DNA of 47,200 nt from an uncultured Asticcacaulis sp. (GCA_946480125.1 CAMLIY010000003.1:1-47200); one strand, 5' to 3'. Shown: positions 36,095 through 44,763, counted from the stretch's first letter. The notes: generated by a model not told the origin, from the sequence alone. Translations and numbers: made by a program.

Positions 36095-38188
36095 ATGAAA
36101 CACCTGCTTTCGCTGGTGTTCGGTTTGCTGGCTTTGGCGTTACCGCCGACGCTGGTTCAAGCCGAAACCCCGACTCACATTCAAGAATATAGCCTGACCA
36201 TCGCACGCCAGATGGTCGAGGTCGCGGGCAAGCCCCGCAGCAAGATCACCGTCAACGGCACCATACCCGGTCCCGTCCTTCACTTCACGGAGGGCGATGA
36301 CGCTGTCATCCACGTCACCAACACCATGAAGGAGGATACCTCCATCCACTGGCACGGCCTGCTGGTGCCCGGTTCCCAGGACGGCGTTCCAGGCTTCAAT
36401 GGTTTCAACGGCATTCGACCGAGCGAGACCTTTACCTATCGCTTCCATATCAAGCAGTCCGGCACCTACTGGTATCATGCGCATTCCATGGGTCAGGAGC
36501 AGGACGGCCTGTTTTCAGGCATCGTCATCGACCCGGCGCCCGGATCGCAAGATGCGACCGAGGACGTGAAGTCCGACCGTGACTACACGGTCATCCTGTC
36601 CGATGAGAGCCTTGAGGATTCCAAGACAATCCAGGCGCACCTGAAAGCCTCTTCCGACTACTACCAATATCATCGACGCACCATTGGCGACTTCTTCTCC
36701 GATGTCGGCAAGATGGGCCTTGGCAAGGCGGTGAAGGCAGCCGGTCAGTGGGGCAAGATGAATATGATGCCCACCGATCTGGCCGATGTCGAAGGCTATA
36801 CCTTTATGATGAACGGCAAGAGCCCCCACCAGAACTGGACCGGCGTGTTCAAACCGGGCGAAAAGGTCCGGCTTCGGTTTATCAATGCCGCCAGCATGAC
36901 GATCTATGACGTCCGCATCCCCGGCCTGAAGATGACGGTGATCGCCGCGGACGGCCAGCCGGTCGAGCCGGTCAATGTCGATGAGTTCCGTTTCGGCAAT
37001 GCCGAAACCTATGACGTCATCGTCGAGCCTCAAGACGATAAAGCCTACACCATCGCGGCCGAACCTATCGACCGCACGGGCTTTGCCATCGGCACCTTAG
37101 CGCCTCGCGACGGCATGAAGGGCGACATGCCCGCTCAGCGTCCGCGTTCAATCCTGACCATGGCCGATATGAACATGAGCATGATGATGATGGACGATCC
37201 GAAAATGGACATGTCGTCTATGGACGGTACGAGCGGATGGGCCGATGCGCACGCGCCCGGAGACACCAGGATTCTCAGTTACAACGATCTTATCTACCGT
37301 GACACCCAATCAGATGTACGGGAGCCGACACGCGAGATCACCGTTCGCCTGGACGGCAATATGGAACGCTATGTCTGGACAATGAACGGAAAGACATTCG
37401 ATCCGAACATTGGCATCCACGTCGCCTACAACGAACGCGTACGCCTGACTCTGATCAACGAAAGCATGATGGCGCACCCGATGCATCTGCATGGCATGTT
37501 TGTTCAGTTGGAAAACGGCCAGCCCATGGACAAGCTGCCGAACAAGCACACCGTCATTGTCCCGCCTGGCCAGACGATTTCCGTGATCCTGACCGCCGAC
37601 AATGAGGGCACCTGGGCGTTCCACTGCCACCTGATGTTCCACATGCTTTCCGGCATGATGACCGATCTGGTCGTGGAAAAACCCGGCGCCCCTCCACCCG
37701 CAGCAATGCCGGTTGGTTCCGGAGACATGAAGGGCATGAGCGGGATGTCGGGGATGGATATGGGCAAGCCCTCCACCTCCGGCACGTCTGGAGACATGAA
37801 AGGTATGGACATGACCCAACCGGCTCCTCCTTCCACACCACCTGCCAAGCCCGACGACATGAACGGCATGAGCATGGGCAACATGGACATGGGCAAAAAT
37901 GACGATGCTCAGTCCGCCAGCCCCCCAATGGTTATGTCCGCGCCGGATGCCAAACCAACCACGATGGGGACGGACGAGAAAAGCAGCATGTCGGGAATGG
38001 ACATGAGCAAAAAACCGACGGCCAAGACGCCGGTTAAGAAAAAGGCATCGCCCGCCAAAAAGAAGACCGCACCGAAGACCAAAGCTGCCCCCATGAAAAT
38101 GGACGGCATGAATATGAGCGGGATGAGCGGCATGGATATGAGCGGCTCGTCTGCTAGCAGCAGCAAGGAGGCTTCCCATGCGCACTGA
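36095..38188 (+). CDS. copA: CopA/PcoA-type multicopper oxidase with Met-rich tail
   Basis: A 697-residue periplasmic multicopper oxidase. Three cupredoxin domains carry the copper ligands: HWHG (85-88), WYHAH (126-130), HPMHLHG (461-467) and HCHLMFHM (510-517) with the type 1 Cys511. It oxidises Cu(I) to Cu(II) and stores copper. Inserted Met clusters (MADMNMSMMMMDDPKMDM, 356-373) and a long C-terminal tail (about 540-697) of MKGMSGMSGMDMG-type units and a Lys/Pro/Ala stretch are striking. The signal peptide (MKHLLSLVFGLLALALPP) has no twin arginine, whereas CopA proteins are usually Tat-exported. I chose ATG 36095 because the signal begins there. It overlaps copB by eleven bases. Confidence 0.93.
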   Translation: MKHLLSLVFGLLALALPPTLVQAETPTHIQEYSLTIARQMVEVAGKPRSKITVNGTIPGPVLHFTEGDDAVIHVTNTMKEDTSIHWHGLLVPGSQDGVPGFNGFNGIRPSETFTYRFHIKQSGTYWYHAHSMGQEQDGLFSGIVIDPAPGSQDATEDVKSDRDYTVILSDESLEDSKTIQAHLKASSDYYQYHRRTIGDFFSDVGKMGLGKAVKAAGQWGKMNMMPTDLADVEGYTFMMNGKSPHQNWTGVFKPGEKVRLRFINAASMTIYDVRIPGLKMTVIAADGQPVEPVNVDEFRFGNAETYDVIVEPQDDKAYTIAAEPIDRTGFAIGTLAPRDGMKGDMPAQRPRSILTMADMNMSMMMMDDPKMDMSSMDGTSGWADAHAPGDTRILSYNDLIYRDTQSDVREPTREITVRLDGNMERYVWTMNGKTFDPNIGIHVAYNERVRLTLINESMMAHPMHLHGMFVQLENGQPMDKLPNKHTVIVPPGQTISVILTADNEGTWAFHCHLMFHMLSGMMTDLVVEKPGAPPPAAMPVGSGDMKGMSGMSGMDMGKPSTSGTSGDMKGMDMTQPAPPSTPPAKPDDMNGMSMGNMDMGKNDDAQSASPPMVMSAPDAKPTTMGTDEKSSMSGMDMSKKPTAKTPVKKKASPAKKKTAPKTKAAPMKMDGMNMSGMSGMDMSGSSASSSKEASHAH

Positions 38189-38930
38189 TAAAAATACGCT
38201 CGTCCTCATGGCGTTCGGCCTGGGCCTACTTGCCAACGCCGCACGGGCCGAAGAATCCGCGGCAATGAACGGCATGGCCAACATACACAAACCCGCCATC
38301 TACCACATGTTCACCCTGGAGACTGATCTCTCCAGGAAGAACGGTCTGGATACCGGCGCTTGGGATTTCGATGGCTGGGCGGGTGGCGACACAAATCGTC
38401 TGTGGCTGAAAAGCGAAGGCGAGATCACCGACGGCAAGACCGACAAGGCTGAACTGTGGGCACTCTACGGCCGGCACGTCGCAACCTATTGGGATGCCCA
38501 AGTCGGGGTAAGGACGGATTTGAAGCCAGACGTCCCAGGTGGCAAGGCCCATACCTTCCTCGCTGCCGGTTTGACGGGCATGGCGCCCTACTTCTTCGAC
38601 ACGGAAGCGCACCTCTTTCTACGCGACGATGGCGCTTTAAGCGGTCGCCTTCGCTACGAAAATCAATGGCTGATTACCCAACGCCTCATCATGAAGCCGC
38701 GTTTCGAGATGAACGTAAACAGCCGGAATGACGCGGTTGAGGGTCTCGGCACCGGTCTCACCGATGCCAGCATAGGCGTGCAAACGCGCTACGAAATCCG
38801 CCGTGAATTCGCGCCCTATGTCGATCTGACCTATCAGCAAAAATTCGGCAAGACCGCCGATTACGCCCGCATGCGTGGCGAAAAACCAACGGACACCCGG
38901 CTCAGCTTCGGTATCCGGTGGATGTTCTAA
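38178..38930 (+). CDS. copB: CopB-family outer-membrane copper protein
   Basis: A 250-residue CopB/PcoB protein with a signal peptide (LVLMAFGLGLLANAARA) and a beta-barrel ending in Phe, as outer-membrane barrels do. Family motifs include WDFDGWAGGDTNRLWLKSEGE, ATYWDAQVGVR and YDDVTYQ-like strands. Most CopB proteins have a long Met/His-rich N-terminal region; here it is reduced to AAMNGMANIHK, while the Met-rich part sits at the C-terminus of the oxidase encoded just before. AGGAGG precedes ATG 38178. It acts in copper storage or transport at the outer membrane. Confidence 0.92.
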   Translation: MRTDKNTLVLMAFGLGLLANAARAEESAAMNGMANIHKPAIYHMFTLETDLSRKNGLDTGAWDFDGWAGGDTNRLWLKSEGEITDGKTDKAELWALYGRHVATYWDAQVGVRTDLKPDVPGGKAHTFLAAGLTGMAPYFFDTEAHLFLRDDGALSGRLRYENQWLITQRLIMKPRFEMNVNSRNDAVEGLGTGLTDASIGVQTRYEIRREFAPYVDLTYQQKFGKTADYARMRGEKPTDTRLSFGIRWMF

Positions 38931-38956
38931 ATCCTCCCAACCCCAAGGAGACTATC

Positions 38957-39322
38957 ATGAAAAAGCTCAACCTGTTCCTCGCTTCCGCTACACTGATGGC
39001 CGCAGCGTTCGTAGCCAATGTGGCGGACGCTCACGCCAAGCTGCAAAGCGCCATGCCGGCGGCCAGTTCGACGGTGGCGTCGCCGAAATCGATCATGCTG
39101 CACTTCAACGAAAAGTTGGCGCCGAAGCTCTCCGGCTTTGACGTCACAATGGCTGACGGCATGAAGGTCGATGTCGCGCCCGTTGTGGATTCCAGCGGCA
39201 TGATGCTGACCGCACCCGTCAAAGGCAAGCTGATGGCCGGCACTTACAAAGTCTCCTGGCACGCGGTCACGACCGACGACGGTCACCGCGTAACCGGCGA
39301 ATACAGCTTCACCGTAAAATAG
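38957..39322 (+). CDS. copC: CopC-family periplasmic copper-binding protein
   Basis: A 121-residue periplasmic protein. The signal peptide ends VADA, leaving a mature N-terminus HAKLQSAMPA, whose first His is a Cu(II) ligand in CopC. The DDGH motif near the end (TTDDGHRVTGEYSF) supplies the other Cu(II) ligands. It delivers copper to CopD. AAGGAG before ATG 38957 decides the start; an upstream frame overlapping copB is not needed. Confidence 0.93.
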   Translation: MKKLNLFLASATLMAAAFVANVADAHAKLQSAMPAASSTVASPKSIMLHFNEKLAPKLSGFDVTMADGMKVDVAPVVDSSGMMLTAPVKGKLMAGTYKVSWHAVTTDDGHRVTGEYSFTVK

Positions 39323-39332
39323 GAAGACCAAT

Positions 39333-40256
39333 ATGTGGGCGGCAAGCATCGCGAGATTTTTGCAATACGCAGGGGCTACCGGCCTGCTCGGCGCGGCCCT
39401 GTTCTATCTCATGCTTCTTCCGCCTGACGGCAATACTTCGGCCGGCGCCTTGCGCTGGCCGAAGCCACTTCTCGTTGCCAGCAGTCTGCTTCTTTTTTTA
39501 GGTGCCTTGCTGTCACTGGCAGCCCAGGCCGCCACGATGAACGGTATCTCGCTCGATAAACTCGATATGCCGTCCGTGTCCGTTGTCTTGACTGACACCC
39601 AGTGGGGTCATGCCATCGCCGCGCGAATTGCCTTAAGTTTCGTGACGCTATTGACCGTAGTGCTCGTAAAACCCTCCCTCCGTTTGTGGCAGGCGGCCTG
39701 CCTGCTTGGGACGGTTCTGCTCGCAAGTTTTGCCTGGACCGGCCACGGCGCATCAACCGAGGGCGCGGGCGGGGCCGTTCATCTGATTGCCGATATCGCG
39801 CACATGATTGCCGCAGGCGTGTGGCTGGGTGCGCTCTTCGCGTTCCTGGCCTTGCTGTGCCTGCCAAAAACTCAGGATCTCGAACAGCAAACCACACTGT
39901 TTAATGCCCTCAAGGACTTCTCCGGCGTCGGCTCTGCCCTTGTCGCCGTGCTTGTCGTTTCCGGCCTGATCAACAGCTACTTTCTCATAGGCCTGGATCA
40001 TATCGGGCAGGTCTTCCAGTCGCCTTACGGCGTCTTGCTTAGTCTTAAGCTTGTGGTTTTCTCAGGGATGCTGGTTCTCGCCGGACTGAACCGGTTCCGG
40101 TTAACGCCCGCTCTGGAAAAATCCATCCCAGCGGGTGACACGGCTTACGCGATCGCCGCGCTCCGCCACAGTCTCATTCTTGAAACATTGGCCGGCCTTT
40201 CTGTCCTCGCCCTGGTGGCCGCCTTGGGCATGATGGAACCACCGACCGCTCTTTAA
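39333..40256 (+). CDS. copD: CopD-family copper transport membrane protein
   Basis: A 307-residue inner-membrane protein with about eight helices. The family pattern is clear: ARFLQYAGATGLLGAALFY at the start, TQWGHAIAARIALSF, HLIADIAHMIAAGVWLGALF with conserved His residues, FSGVGSALVAVLVVSGLINSY, and a C-terminal RHSLILETLAGLSVLALVA. CopD takes copper from CopC into the cytoplasm, perhaps for cuproenzyme supply or sensing. It starts 10 bases after copC and ends the copper core operon. Confidence 0.92.
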   Translation: MWAASIARFLQYAGATGLLGAALFYLMLLPPDGNTSAGALRWPKPLLVASSLLLFLGALLSLAAQAATMNGISLDKLDMPSVSVVLTDTQWGHAIAARIALSFVTLLTVVLVKPSLRLWQAACLLGTVLLASFAWTGHGASTEGAGGAVHLIADIAHMIAAGVWLGALFAFLALLCLPKTQDLEQQTTLFNALKDFSGVGSALVAVLVVSGLINSYFLIGLDHIGQVFQSPYGVLLSLKLVVFSGMLVLAGLNRFRLTPALEKSIPAGDTAYAIAALRHSLILETLAGLSVLALVAALGMMEPPTAL

Positions 40257-40292
40257 AATCCCACATCTACATAAGGTCTACAGGGGCCAGAT

Positions 40293-41417
40293 ATGACGCA
40301 TCACAATGACACTTCCATAGCCAGGCCGCAGGATCTGCGGCCGCTCACCAGCCTGCGCTTCTTTGCCGCCATGTGGGTCGTCGCCTTTCACTTCTGGCCA
40401 AACCTGCAACCCATGCGACCGGACTTCGTCGCCAAAGGTTACCTCGGCGTTGAGCTGTTCTTCGTGCTTTCGGGATTTATTCTCAGCCACGTCTATCTCG
40501 AAAGCTTCAAGGCGAAGCGCTTCGGCTACCGCGACTTCATCTGGGCGCGCCTGGCTCGCATCTATCCCATGCACGTGGCGATCATCGCAGGCCTCGGCTT
40601 GTTGATCGGCGCATTGGCTTTGGCCGGCATCCATGCCGGCGACAAGCTCATTATCTGGTCGTCCTTGCCCGCGCACCTCACACTTACACAAGCCTGGGGT
40701 TTGGCGCCGCACGGCGGCTGGAACCATCCCTCCTGGTCGATCTCGGCCGAATGGTTCGCCTATCTGACCTTCCCCGCCTTCGCGACGGCGGCAGTTGCCC
40801 TTTGGGCAAGGCCGTACATAGCTGTGGGTCTCGCCATCATACTCCTGGCCGCGCTTTATTTGCTGTTTCCGTTATTCGCCGGCTTTCCACTTACCGAGGC
40901 GACGATGTTCTGGGGTGCGCTTCGTATCGTGCCCTGTTTCGCGCTGGGTTGCGCCATGTGGCTCGTCTGGAGATCGGGGAGGATAACGTCCCTAAACGCG
41001 GCGCTTGCTATCGCAGCGGTTGGATTGGTTGGCCTGATCGCAACCATCATCTTTCAAGGACCCGATCTAGTTTCGGTTCTGTTCTGCGCGGCATTGATTC
41101 TGGGCCTCGGGCTGGCTGCTCGGTCAGGGTCATCGATCCTTTCCCAAGGATGGATGGTCTACCTCGGCGAGGTCAGCTTCGCCATCTACATGATCTGCAT
41201 TCCCTGGCAGTTGGTCTATGTCGAAGGCCTGCAAAAGGTCGCCCATATCAATCCCGACGCCATGCCAATCTGGCTGTGGGCCGGCCTGGTCCTCGGTGTC
41301 ATTCCGGCGGCGATGGCCTTGCATCACCTCATCGAACTGCCGGCGCGACACTATATGCGCCTACTCAAGTTTTCACCGTACCGGCCACCCTCGCCTGTGC
41401 ATACGCCGATCGACTAA
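40293..41417 (+). CDS. Acyltransferase family 3 (OafA/YrhL-like) membrane protein
   Basis: A 374-residue membrane protein with some ten helices. Motifs of the family: LTSLRFFAAMWVVAFHFW with the catalytic His, GVELFFVLSGFILSHVY, RLARIYPMHV, and WSISAEWFAY. Such enzymes transfer acetyl or other acyl groups to sugars, lipids or peptidoglycan outside the membrane. The substrate is unknown. It is 36 bases after copD with its own AGGGG site, so it may be cotranscribed with the copper genes; surface modification during copper stress is one possible reason. Confidence 0.87.
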   Translation: MTHHNDTSIARPQDLRPLTSLRFFAAMWVVAFHFWPNLQPMRPDFVAKGYLGVELFFVLSGFILSHVYLESFKAKRFGYRDFIWARLARIYPMHVAIIAGLGLLIGALALAGIHAGDKLIIWSSLPAHLTLTQAWGLAPHGGWNHPSWSISAEWFAYLTFPAFATAAVALWARPYIAVGLAIILLAALYLLFPLFAGFPLTEATMFWGALRIVPCFALGCAMWLVWRSGRITSLNAALAIAAVGLVGLIATIIFQGPDLVSVLFCAALILGLGLAARSGSSILSQGWMVYLGEVSFAIYMICIPWQLVYVEGLQKVAHINPDAMPIWLWAGLVLGVIPAAMALHHLIELPARHYMRLLKFSPYRPPSPVHTPID

Positions 41418-41522
41418 TTTTGCGAAGTCTTGATTCCAGAATAGTTAGGAACGCGCTGAAAATTTGTGCAGAACATCCTAAATCAGCTTTCATATTTCAA
41501 TGACGTAAAGGAGGTCAGTCAG

Positions 41523-42017
41523 ATGACACCCTACAAGCGCTTTGCCTTGATGATCGTGACCTCGACAGTTGTCATGTTCGGTCTGATGTATCTGAATACT
41601 TATTCGATTGACCATGCGACCTACAGTCAGACCAGAACCTGGATGGCTATTTTAATGGGTGCGGTCATGGCGGTCATTATGATGGGCTTCATGTGGTCGA
41701 TGTACGAAAACAAGCGCACGAATATGATCATCATTGCTGGCGCCGTCGTGGTTTTCGCGGGATCTCTATGGCTCGTCCGCAGCCAGGCGACGGTTGATGA
41801 TGTCAGCTATATGGAAGCCATGATCCCTCATCATAGTATCGCGATTATGACGAGCGAGCGCGCCCATATCCGCGATCCGCGCGTTAGAAAACTGGCCGAT
41901 GGCATTATCGAAGCCCAGGTCCGCGAAATCGCAGAGATGAAGGCGTTGACCGAAGACCTGAAGGCGCATCCCACGCCGAAAACGAATCCAGACCTTCCCG
42001 CCGTTCCGGCAAAGTAG
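41523..42017 (+). CDS. DUF305 membrane-anchored protein
   Basis: A 164-residue protein. Three predicted N-terminal membrane helices (FALMIVTSTVVMFGLMYL, WMAILMGAVMAVIMMGFMW, NMIIIAGAVVVFAGSLWLV) are followed by a DUF305 part: YMEAMIPHHSIAIMTSERA, then a helix with IEAQVREIAEMK. The MIPHH and Met residues suggest copper binding, and DUF305 genes often accompany copper oxidases and CopC. ATG 41523 is preferred for its AAAGGAGG ribosome site. It closes the copper island. Confidence 0.85.
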   Translation: MTPYKRFALMIVTSTVVMFGLMYLNTYSIDHATYSQTRTWMAILMGAVMAVIMMGFMWSMYENKRTNMIIIAGAVVVFAGSLWLVRSQATVDDVSYMEAMIPHHSIAIMTSERAHIRDPRVRKLADGIIEAQVREIAEMKALTEDLKAHPTPKTNPDLPAVPAK

Positions 42018-42028
42018 TCAGCACTGTC

Positions 42029-42205
42029 ATAGATTATTCGGTACTTCAATATATACAACGTGGCGTATAAATTCGGTCCGACATTTTACTTTAAAACAAT
42101 CGCGTTATCTTGTGTTTCATGACCAGGGCTCTGGACAAGACTTCTGACGTCGTGAGGACGATATTCGCTCAAATGCGTGGAATATCCGAAGTCATTTTGA
42201 CTTGA
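42029..42205 (+). pseudogene. copL: Degenerate copy of the copL promoter and 5' end
   Basis: The stretch repeats the region before and into copL. ATAGATTATT-y-GG-y-ACTTCAA at 42029-42049 matches 35481-35501 at 19 of 21 bases; CGCGTTATCT, a TTTCATGACCA start and CTGGACAAGACT follow in the same order as at 35567-35609. The reading frame starts ATGACC at 42119 but shifts and stops at 42205 after 28 codons. The CsoR box present before the real copL is degraded here. It is the trace of a duplication, or of a second copL unit whose remainder was lost. It fills the gap between the convergent DUF305 and ABC genes. Confidence 0.75.
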
Positions 42206-42209
42206 CCAA

Positions 42210-43967
42210 CTAACCCCCTGTCTTTTCCCACAATCTGACATAGGCCGCTGAATCCTGCATCAACGTCTCGTGTGTTCCGGTCCTCATCAGCATTCCGTTT
42301 TTCATGAAGAGGACCTGATCGGCCATTTCAGCAAGGCCTTTACGGTGGGTGATCAGGATCAAGGTGGCCGCCGCGCTGTACCCTTTGCGAAGGGTGCGTA
42401 TAATGTCGGCTTCACTGACCGGATCGAGCGCGGATGTGGATTCATCCAGGACGATTGCCGGAACCTCGACCCTAGCGATGCGCGCTAACTCCAGTTTCTG
42501 AATTTGCCCGCCCGACAACCGCTCGCCCTGTTCGCCAACCCCGGCGCTGAAATCGATGTCGCGTGCCGGATCGAAGAAACGCCACTCGGCAAGCAGGCGC
42601 GCAATATCAGCCTCGGTCTGGCCTGATGGCGGATAAAGCGCATTCGCCAGGAGGGTGCGATTCAGCAACGTCACGGACTGGGGCACGTAGAGCAGGAAAC
42701 GGTAGCGCTGGTCGCGGGGGATTGATCGCAAAGGCACTCCACTGATCACGACGTCGCCGGATGTGGGCTCCAGCAGTCCCGCCATCACCTGGGCCAGGGT
42801 CGACTTGCCTGAGCCGTTTGGTCCGACGACGACATTGAATGAGCCGGGCGCCAGCGTAACGCTGACATCATGAAGACCGGACAAACCCAGACCGTAACTG
42901 AACGCGACATTGCGCAATACCAGTTCCGCCGGACCTTCAGGAGGGGGGATGAGGATCTCGGCCGCCTGCCCTTCACGTCCCATATCCAGCACGTCCCTGA
43001 CGGTAATAAGAGCGATCGCGGCTTGGCTGATCACAAAGCCAAAGCCGCTGAGCGGCAGCACCAGACGGAAACCATAGGCCTGCAACAGAACGAACGCACC
43101 AATTGTCATGCGCCCGGCCAACACTTCGCAGGCCCCGAGTGTCAACAGGCAAGCCAATCCCAATCCAGCGGTGCCATACTGCAAAAGCGCCATGACGACC
43201 TGTGAGGTGAGCATGCGCCGGAACGCTTGTCGTTTGCCCTCGAACCGTTCGGAGATGAGCTGCCGCTGGGCGGGCAACGCGCCGTTGAGCACAAGACGAC
43301 GGGCATTGCGCAGGACATCTCCCATGGTTTCCGACAATTGCCCCGCGGTCGCACTGGCCTCTAGGCTGACCGTGTTTTGCCTGACCGCGCCAAACCAGGC
43401 AGATAGGGCGAAACCTGCCAACGTCAAAGCCAGGATGACGACATAGAGCGGCTTTAGGATGCTCAGGATAATGGCCAGACTGATCAGGACTTGCACTATG
43501 GTCGGCGCAATCTGCCAGATCAGGCCTTCCACGATCACCTGAAGACTAAAGGGTAATCTCTCCATCGCACCGAGCAGTCGCCCACTATCGCTATCTCTGT
43601 TGCCGACCAGTGAAGGCATAACTGAAGCCAAGGCCTCGTCTACTATGACGGCATTCAGCCTGTTGAGTATGTTCTGAGAGAAGCATTGGCGCCAGGCTTG
43701 AAGCACGCCGCCGCCTAACCAACTTAGAATGAATGCGACCACGAGGCCGCCGGCCAACGTTGTGGACACATGCCCCTGCCCCATGCCATCCAGCAACATT
43801 TTGAGCGCAAGCGGCCCGCCGGTGGCCAATCCGATGGCGGCCGCCTCCAGCGCCAGACTCGCGCCGAGGTCAGCCCTAAGACCAGTCGCACGGTCCACCA
43901 TCGCCGCGGCCAGGGTCGCTATGACGTGTGTTTGCCCCTTACTGGAGGAGTGTCTTATAATCGCCAT
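42210..43967 (-). CDS. ABC exporter, fused membrane and ATPase domains
   Basis: A 585-residue half-transporter. The N-terminal half has about six membrane helices (exporter type I fold); the C-terminal half is an ATPase with Walker A GPNGSGKST (about 376-384), LSGGQ signature (about 483), and Walker B VLDESTSALD (about 503), then the ITHRKG switch His. The fold fits exporters of peptides, lipids or siderophores; no peptidase domain is present. ATG 43967 has AGGA nine bases upstream. It starts 29 bases inside the DUF2285 gene, so it is the last gene of the quorum-sensing block. Its cargo is unknown, and no precursor peptide gene was seen near it. Confidence 0.88.
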   Translation of the reverse strand: MAIIRHSSSKGQTHVIATLAAAMVDRATGLRADLGASLALEAAAIGLATGGPLALKMLLDGMGQGHVSTTLAGGLVVAFILSWLGGGVLQAWRQCFSQNILNRLNAVIVDEALASVMPSLVGNRDSDSGRLLGAMERLPFSLQVIVEGLIWQIAPTIVQVLISLAIILSILKPLYVVILALTLAGFALSAWFGAVRQNTVSLEASATAGQLSETMGDVLRNARRLVLNGALPAQRQLISERFEGKRQAFRRMLTSQVVMALLQYGTAGLGLACLLTLGACEVLAGRMTIGAFVLLQAYGFRLVLPLSGFGFVISQAAIALITVRDVLDMGREGQAAEILIPPPEGPAELVLRNVAFSYGLGLSGLHDVSVTLAPGSFNVVVGPNGSGKSTLAQVMAGLLEPTSGDVVISGVPLRSIPRDQRYRFLLYVPQSVTLLNRTLLANALYPPSGQTEADIARLLAEWRFFDPARDIDFSAGVGEQGERLSGGQIQKLELARIARVEVPAIVLDESTSALDPVSEADIIRTLRKGYSAAATLILITHRKGLAEMADQVLFMKNGMLMRTGTHETLMQDSAAYVRLWEKTGG

Positions 43968-44592
43968 CGACCATTTTCCTTCCATACCGTAGCAAACGTT
44001 GAATGCGGCCCTTCAGAAAGGTCGAGCCACCATTCCATTCCTCGCGCACGAACGGCTCGGTGAACAAGACGCAGGCGATCTCCCTGTGCGATGCGCCCGC
44101 GAGCATGCCGTCGTAAGCCTGAAGGGCGACCGCCCATTTTGGTGCCCTCCGCTCGGGCGGAAACAGGCTATTCGGAAATCGCCCGAGGCGTCGGAAGGCG
44201 CCCAAACGCAGGACCGTCAGCGCCTTGGCTTCACTGCCCTTGAAAAGACCAATGTCACAGCGCAGACGCACGGGCCCCTTCGATAGCGTGCCGGAACAGA
44301 CCTGCAGTTCAATCTGATGGATGCCGTCATCCAGAACCAGAAACTCAGCCCCCAGTCTGTCCATAGCTAGATCGGACATGTCGGCGTATTCGGCGATATC
44401 GAACGCTTCAGGATCAGATGGGGGTATCGGTTCGGCATGTACTGCAATTACCGCCGGATCGTACTCCGGTAGCCAGAACAGCCGTCGTATTGGATCGCCA
44501 TCGCCGCGCGTTTCCGCATGAACCCATACCCCACCTAAAAATGGCGGCACAAGTTCTCGACGAGGACAATCGGCCCATTGCGCTGAGACCAT
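43939..44592 (-). CDS. DUF2285 domain protein (FseA C-terminal-part-like)
   Basis: A 217-residue protein matching DUF2285 along most of its length: FWLPEYDPAVIAVHAEP, FLVLDDGIHQIELQVCSG, GPVRLRCDIG, a LTVLRLGAFRRLGRFPNSLFPPE helix, a WAVALQAYDGMLAGASHREI helix and a C-terminal RIQRLLRYGRKM HTH-like part. DUF2285 proteins in ICEs are transcription activators. In ICEMlSymR7A the DUF6499 and DUF2285 parts are separate frames joined by programmed frameshifting into FseA, which activates excision. Here the DUF6499 frame overlaps by 58 bases in another frame. ATG 44592 has its own GGAG eight bases upstream, so independent translation is also possible. Confidence 0.78.
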   Translation of the reverse strand: MVSAQWADCPRRELVPPFLGGVWVHAETRGDGDPIRRLFWLPEYDPAVIAVHAEPIPPSDPEAFDIAEYADMSDLAMDRLGAEFLVLDDGIHQIELQVCSGTLSKGPVRLRCDIGLFKGSEAKALTVLRLGAFRRLGRFPNSLFPPERRAPKWAVALQAYDGMLAGASHREIACVLFTEPFVREEWNGGSTFLKGRIQRLLRYGRKMVDGDYKTLLQ

Positions 44593-44750
44593 TCGGTCAA
44601 CTCCGTATTTCGGGCTGATTGTTGAAATGTCGGATTACGATTGAGCCATAGCCATGCCCAGGTGCGGCGATCGCTTTGCAGATATCGCGTATAGTTGGCG
44701 GCGTTGGTCCAATCACCACCTTGATGTGTTCGACTTATACTCTGGCCCAT
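44535..44750 (-). CDS. DUF6499 domain protein (FseA N-terminal-part-like)
   Basis: A 71-residue protein with the DUF6499 pattern: DWTNAANYTRYLQSDRRTWA, then WLWLNRNPTFQQ. The domain is normally the N-terminal part of DUF6499-DUF2285 regulators. GGAG lies eight bases before ATG 44750. The frame ends in CAT TTT TAG, a run of five T just before the stop; a -1 slip there would enter the DUF2285 frame (Phe-Leu-Gly-Gly-Val-Trp). The published FseA switch uses a +1 shift, so the mechanism cannot simply be copied. A mutation that broke a once-fused gene is the alternative. Confidence 0.7.
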   Translation of the reverse strand: MGQSISRTHQGGDWTNAANYTRYLQSDRRTWAWLWLNRNPTFQQSARNTELTEWSQRNGPIVLVENLCRHF

Positions 44751-44763
44751 TTTCGGTACTCCA

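Noticed and set aside
37730..38160. Repeated ATG-GGC-ATG-like DNA in the oxidase tail as a tandem repeat or CRISPR-like array
   Set aside because: Units are irregular in length and stay in frame; they reflect a Met-rich protein tail.
37310..38299. Minus-strand frame rich in His, Ala and Val opposite the copA oxidase
   Set aside because: Shadow of the Met-rich tail and copB start; no start signal and no domain.
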